From: Paludibacteraceae bacterium
GTDB taxonomy: Bacteria; Bacteroidota; Bacteroidia; Bacteroidales; Paludibacteraceae
DNA: 64,000 nt
Direction of reading: 5' to 3'
NCBI GenBank assembly: GCA_017559505.1
Contig: JAFYSF010000007.1
Location: forward strand, 186,001 to 250,000
The translations under genes were made by a program, and so were the position numbers. The notes beneath the pieces are model-generated. The model was given only the letters and a program-made list of their open reading frames with translations. It was not told the origin of the DNA and did not search any database. The first letter of the stretch is position 1. Every line of letters starts with the position of its first letter. Below, in pieces: positions 61,432-64,000 of this stretch.

Positions 61432-61951
61432 ACAAGATATACGTGATAAACTGGGGGAGGCATTCAAACGGAACCCCGTCACCGTATTGGCAGAGGTGAA
61501 GGGTGTGAACCAGTCTGACCGTACGTGCGACATAGACAATGACGGTGTGATGATTTATGGAGTGCGCCTCCAGTCCATCACCAAAGGCAATACAGGTGTG
61601 TTTATTATTCCAAAGATTGGTTCTCAAGCATTATGCGTACAGATAGAAGCAACTGATAGCTTTATGCTCATTCATGCTTCTGAAGTGGAATCTATTGAGC
61701 TAAGTATTGAGGGCAAAACTTTTGAGATGGATAAAGAGGGATTTGTTTTTAATGGTGGAACCATTGGCTCGGTGAAAGCTGATAAAATGGTAGAATGGAT
61801 GGCTAAGGTCTATTCAGATTTGCAAATGTTAATGGGATTACTACTATCTTCTCCAGTGGTTGGTAATGGTGCGAACTTGGCAATATCATTCAATCCACAA
61901 ACACCTCAACCCAATTTGAATGATTTTGTGGATGACTCCCTCAAACACTAA
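61421..61951 (+). CDS. Baseplate spike / assembly protein (Mu gp45 / gpV-like)
   Basis: A 176-residue protein. The N-terminal OB-like part (VLAEVKGVNQSDRTCDIDND) and GVFIIPKIGSQALCVQIEATD form the gpV/gp45 spike base; the C-terminal region is a short beta-helix-like segment with a Pro/Asn-rich end. The ATG at 61,421 is chosen; the longer frame runs inside the hub gene. Confidence 0.75.
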   Translation: MATEQDIRDKLGEAFKRNPVTVLAEVKGVNQSDRTCDIDNDGVMIYGVRLQSITKGNTGVFIIPKIGSQALCVQIEATDSFMLIHASEVESIELSIEGKTFEMDKEGFVFNGGTIGSVKADKMVEWMAKVYSDLQMLMGLLLSSPVVGNGANLAISFNPQTPQPNLNDFVDDSLKH

Positions 61952-61969
61952 TCAAACGCTATTCAAACG

Positions 61970-62254
61970 ATGAAAGATATACATTTGAATGATACATTTG
62001 AACCAATGGTAGAGAATGGGGATTTTGTGGTTGCTCATAACCTCAAGCAAGCTCAAACTCTTCTATTGCAAACCAACAAAGGCGAGTGGAAACAACATCC
62101 AACAATGGGAGTTGGAGTACCTCTCTATTTGGAAACATTCGATATGTACGAGCTCAGCCGTGAAATTCGAGAGCAATTCTCACAAGACGGTATGAATGTC
62201 GATAGAGTGCAAATCAATGGTACCACACTTAATGTTGAAGCAGAATGGAAATAA
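61970..62254 (+). CDS. Baseplate wedge protein (gpW/gp25 family, Mu gp46 position)
   Basis: A 94-residue gp25-like protein: NGDFVVAHNLKQAQTLLLQT and KGEWKQHPTMGVGVPLYLE are the family signature (leading strand, helix, then the conserved G-W-P turn). Overlaps the next gene by 10 nt. Confidence 0.85.
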   Translation: MKDIHLNDTFEPMVENGDFVVAHNLKQAQTLLLQTNKGEWKQHPTMGVGVPLYLETFDMYELSREIREQFSQDGMNVDRVQINGTTLNVEAEWK

Positions 62255-62535
62255 AGGTAGGACAATCAATCGTAGATATAGCACTTCAAACTACAGGCAA
62301 TGCTGACCAAGCACTGCCTATTGCGCTATCTAATGGTCTCTGCTTAACGGAGCAACTTACACCTGGTTCAATACTTGAAATACCTCAAGGAACACATGTC
62401 GATATGGATGTACTGGAGGTATATCGTGAAAAAAACATTCTTCCTGCAACGGCAACCACCAGCCAACAGGAAGCACTCAATCCTTTTGGTGGTATAGAAT
62501 ACATGGGAATAGAAATAGATTTTATTGTATCATAA
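62245..62535 (+). CDS. Small LysM-like baseplate-associated protein
   Basis: A 96-residue protein opening MEIKVGQSIVDIALQTTGNADQALPIA split at TTG, a LysM-like repeat of the type found near baseplates of contractile systems, then a Pro/Asn-rich tail. It may bind peptidoglycan or clamp the hub. Confidence 0.65.
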   Translation: MEIKVGQSIVDIALQTTGNADQALPIALSNGLCLTEQLTPGSILEIPQGTHVDMDVLEVYREKNILPATATTSQQEALNPFGGIEYMGIEIDFIVS

Positions 62536-62536
62536 T

Positions 62537-63349
62537 ATGGCTCGCTCTACTCAAACAATCTTCGACTCCTTACTTCAGGAGAAGCAACAAATGAAAGCAC
62601 TTGATGTGCTCAGTTCTAATAGTGCTACAGCTATTTGGCGACTATTGTTGTATGTCATTGCATATTGCGCTCATGTGTTAGAACTACTTTGGGACCAATA
62701 CAAAATAGAGGTGGATGCCGAAATTGATGCAATGCTACCTCATAGGGCTAAATGGTACCGTGATAAGGTGCTGCTCTTTATGAAAGATAAAGCACTCATT
62801 CCTGATACAGATCAATACGATACAACAGGAATGGATGAAGATAGCATAAATATAGCACGAGTGGTCAAACATGCTGCAGTTACTGAAGCAACCGATACGA
62901 GTCGTTTGACTATTAAGGTGGCAGGTGAAACCAACGGCAAGCGTGCGCCTATTACCAGCGCAGAAGAAACACAATTGCAGGCATATATTCAAGAAATCAA
63001 AGATGCAGGTGTCTTATTCTCGTTAGTCAACATAGCACCCGATTATTTCAAGTGTGAAGTGGATATATACTACAATCCTATGAAAGACCCAAATACGGTG
63101 CTATATGATTGCGAACAAGCTATTAAGGACTATATAGAAAATCTACCGTTCAATGGTGAGTTTTCTAATATGGCTCTAATTGACACATTGCAAGCTGTTG
63201 ATGGTGTTCGTATAGCAGAACTTAAAAGTAGTGAGTCTGCAAGCTCTGCAAATGGTACATATTCAGCTATTGACGCACATGTTGTCCCTGTAGCTGGATA
63301 TATGGAAGCCAAACAATTGTTGTTGAATATGAAGCCACACACATTATGA
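62537..63349 (+). CDS. Baseplate J-like protein (Mu gp47)
   Basis: A 270-residue wedge protein. VKHAAVTEATDTSRLTIKVAG and DAGVLFSLVNIAPDYFKCEVDI split at VNI are typical of the J domain, followed by the AIKDYIENLPFNGEFSNMAL helix-loop that ends the family. ATG at 62,537 follows the LysM-like gene by 1 nt. Confidence 0.82.
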   Translation: MARSTQTIFDSLLQEKQQMKALDVLSSNSATAIWRLLLYVIAYCAHVLELLWDQYKIEVDAEIDAMLPHRAKWYRDKVLLFMKDKALIPDTDQYDTTGMDEDSINIARVVKHAAVTEATDTSRLTIKVAGETNGKRAPITSAEETQLQAYIQEIKDAGVLFSLVNIAPDYFKCEVDIYYNPMKDPNTVLYDCEQAIKDYIENLPFNGEFSNMALIDTLQAVDGVRIAELKSSESASSANGTYSAIDAHVVPVAGYMEAKQLLLNMKPHTL

Positions 63350-63834
63350 CACGATACGATATAGACTACAAAAAATTGGCACTATACATCACGCCTATTA
63401 AACTGAGAAATCAGTTGCACATGGCATTTCAGTATCTGTTAGTGTCTCCCATTAGCAGACTGGCGAAGTTGTTTGATAGTTACCGAACTGATACAAACTA
63501 CCGCTTACACCACAATGGGCAAGTATGCTATTTACGTGCTGTTCTTAATGATTTATTTGATTCTACACAGCGTAGAATAAAAATTGAAGACCTCGACCCA
63601 CAACGAGAATTGGTGGTATGGGAACAAGACCAAAACAAGCCACTAATGATTTCAAAACGTTCATCAGGAATTGCTGCCATAGTCAGCAGACGAGGTTTTG
63701 GTGGTGCTGATGGATATGATTTTGTGGTAATTTGCCCAATAGCTTTACGTGGTGTTATTGATGAGACTCGCATGTGTGCGGTCTTGGATCAATACAAACT
63801 CGCTTCAAAACGTTACACTATAACATACGCATGA
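63346..63834 (+). CDS. Tail/baseplate protein at the Mu gp48 position
   Basis: A 162-residue protein with a helical first half (YKKLALYITPIKLRNQLHMA) and a beta-rich basic second half (RRGFGGADGYDFVVICPIAL). Its place after the J-like gene is that of Mu gp48 (tail fibre connector), but similarity to DUF2313 is not obvious. Overlaps the J gene by 4 nt. Confidence 0.6.
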   Translation: MTRYDIDYKKLALYITPIKLRNQLHMAFQYLLVSPISRLAKLFDSYRTDTNYRLHHNGQVCYLRAVLNDLFDSTQRRIKIEDLDPQRELVVWEQDQNKPLMISKRSSGIAAIVSRRGFGGADGYDFVVICPIALRGVIDETRMCAVLDQYKLASKRYTITYA

Positions 63835-63835
63835 T

Positions 63836-64000
63836 ATGAAAAAAATCAACGGAAACTACACAACGCAGTCGCAGAACAATTTTCCGCTTGACTGCGAAAC
63901 CCTGAAGTATATTCAGGACAACAGACAAATGGTCGAGATTCTTGGCAACATTGCAGGTGATAAAGTCATTTTGCATGGTTGTACACTCAATTCAGCCAAG
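63836..64000 (+). CDS. Tail fibre/collar-type protein, start only
   Basis: The first 55 codons are in the window: MKKINGNYTTQSQNNFPLDC followed by ETLKYIQDNRQMVEILGNIAGDKVILHGC split after QM. This start is typical of Bacteroidota phage tail-fibre or collar proteins, which in related transposable phages can be diversified by a nearby reverse transcriptase. The rest lies beyond the edge. Confidence 0.6.
   Translation, partial: MKKINGNYTTQSQNNFPLDCETLKYIQDNRQMVEILGNIAGDKVILHGCTLNSAK

Overview
The window looks like a low-GC Bacteroidales (Bacteroidota) chromosome carrying an integrated Mu-like phage. Evidence for the lineage: promoters of the form TTTG-N19/20-TAnnTTTG recur on both strands, Shine-Dalgarno sequences are largely absent, and the genes include a NamZ-type lipoprotein, a short lysine-type SerA, BspA-like leucine-rich repeats and polyvalent-type kinase-like proteins typical of this phylum. 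No rRNA, CRISPR array or reverse transcriptase was seen.

1-16,867 (all minus strand): one long surface-polysaccharide operon read right to left from a promoter at 16,891-16,917. Order of transcription: CapD/WbpM-like 4,6-dehydratase, flippase, rfbA-rfbC-rfbD-rfbB (dTDP-L-rhamnose), a UDP-HexNAc 6-dehydrogenase, a second flippase, an alanine-dehydrogenase-like N-(carboxyethyl)amino-acid synthase, a TupA-type ATP-grasp protein, a Wzy-like polymerase, GT2 and GT4 glycosyltransferases, a PglC-type initiating phosphosugar transferase, a PLP aminotransferase-like protein and a FemAB-like acyltransferase cut by the window edge. Together they predict a Wzx/Wzy polymer with rhamnose, a HexNAc uronate and an unusual amino-acid-type decoration.

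16,983-26,427: mostly housekeeping genes on the plus strand (NamZ muramidase, FAD/Fe-S dehydrogenase, cysteine-desulfidase-like protein, a third flippase), then xerD and serA on the minus strand. serA has a canonical promoter and a guanine-rich repetitive leader.

26,430-37,350: an accessory island. It holds three divergent copies of an atypical kinase-like gene, each overlapped out of frame near its 5' end by a small ORF; a SNF2/RapA-like helicase coupled to a truncated Hsp70-like ATPase (a possible defence pair); an intracellular BspA-like LRR protein with its own strong promoter; and repeat-rich spacers.

~37,340-64,000: a transposable Mu-like prophage whose right end is beyond the window. 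A LexA-like repressor and the early operon are driven by convergent promoters. The early operon encodes a small HTH protein, a DDE transposase, a MuB-like ATPase, a second ATPase, and Gp16-like and DUF3164-like proteins. A head/packaging block (terminases, portal, gpF-, gpG-, gp36- and gp37-like) runs on the minus strand. It diverges from the plus-strand protease-capsid-lysis-tail-baseplate operon at a 19-bp inverted repeat holding two mirror-image promoters. The lysis cassette has an amidase, a holin-like protein and a u-spanin-like lipoprotein, and the tail-chaperone gene has a textbook -1 slippery site. A roughly 70-nt structured RNA with its own promoter and terminator appears to lie between the gpF and gpG genes on the opposite strand.
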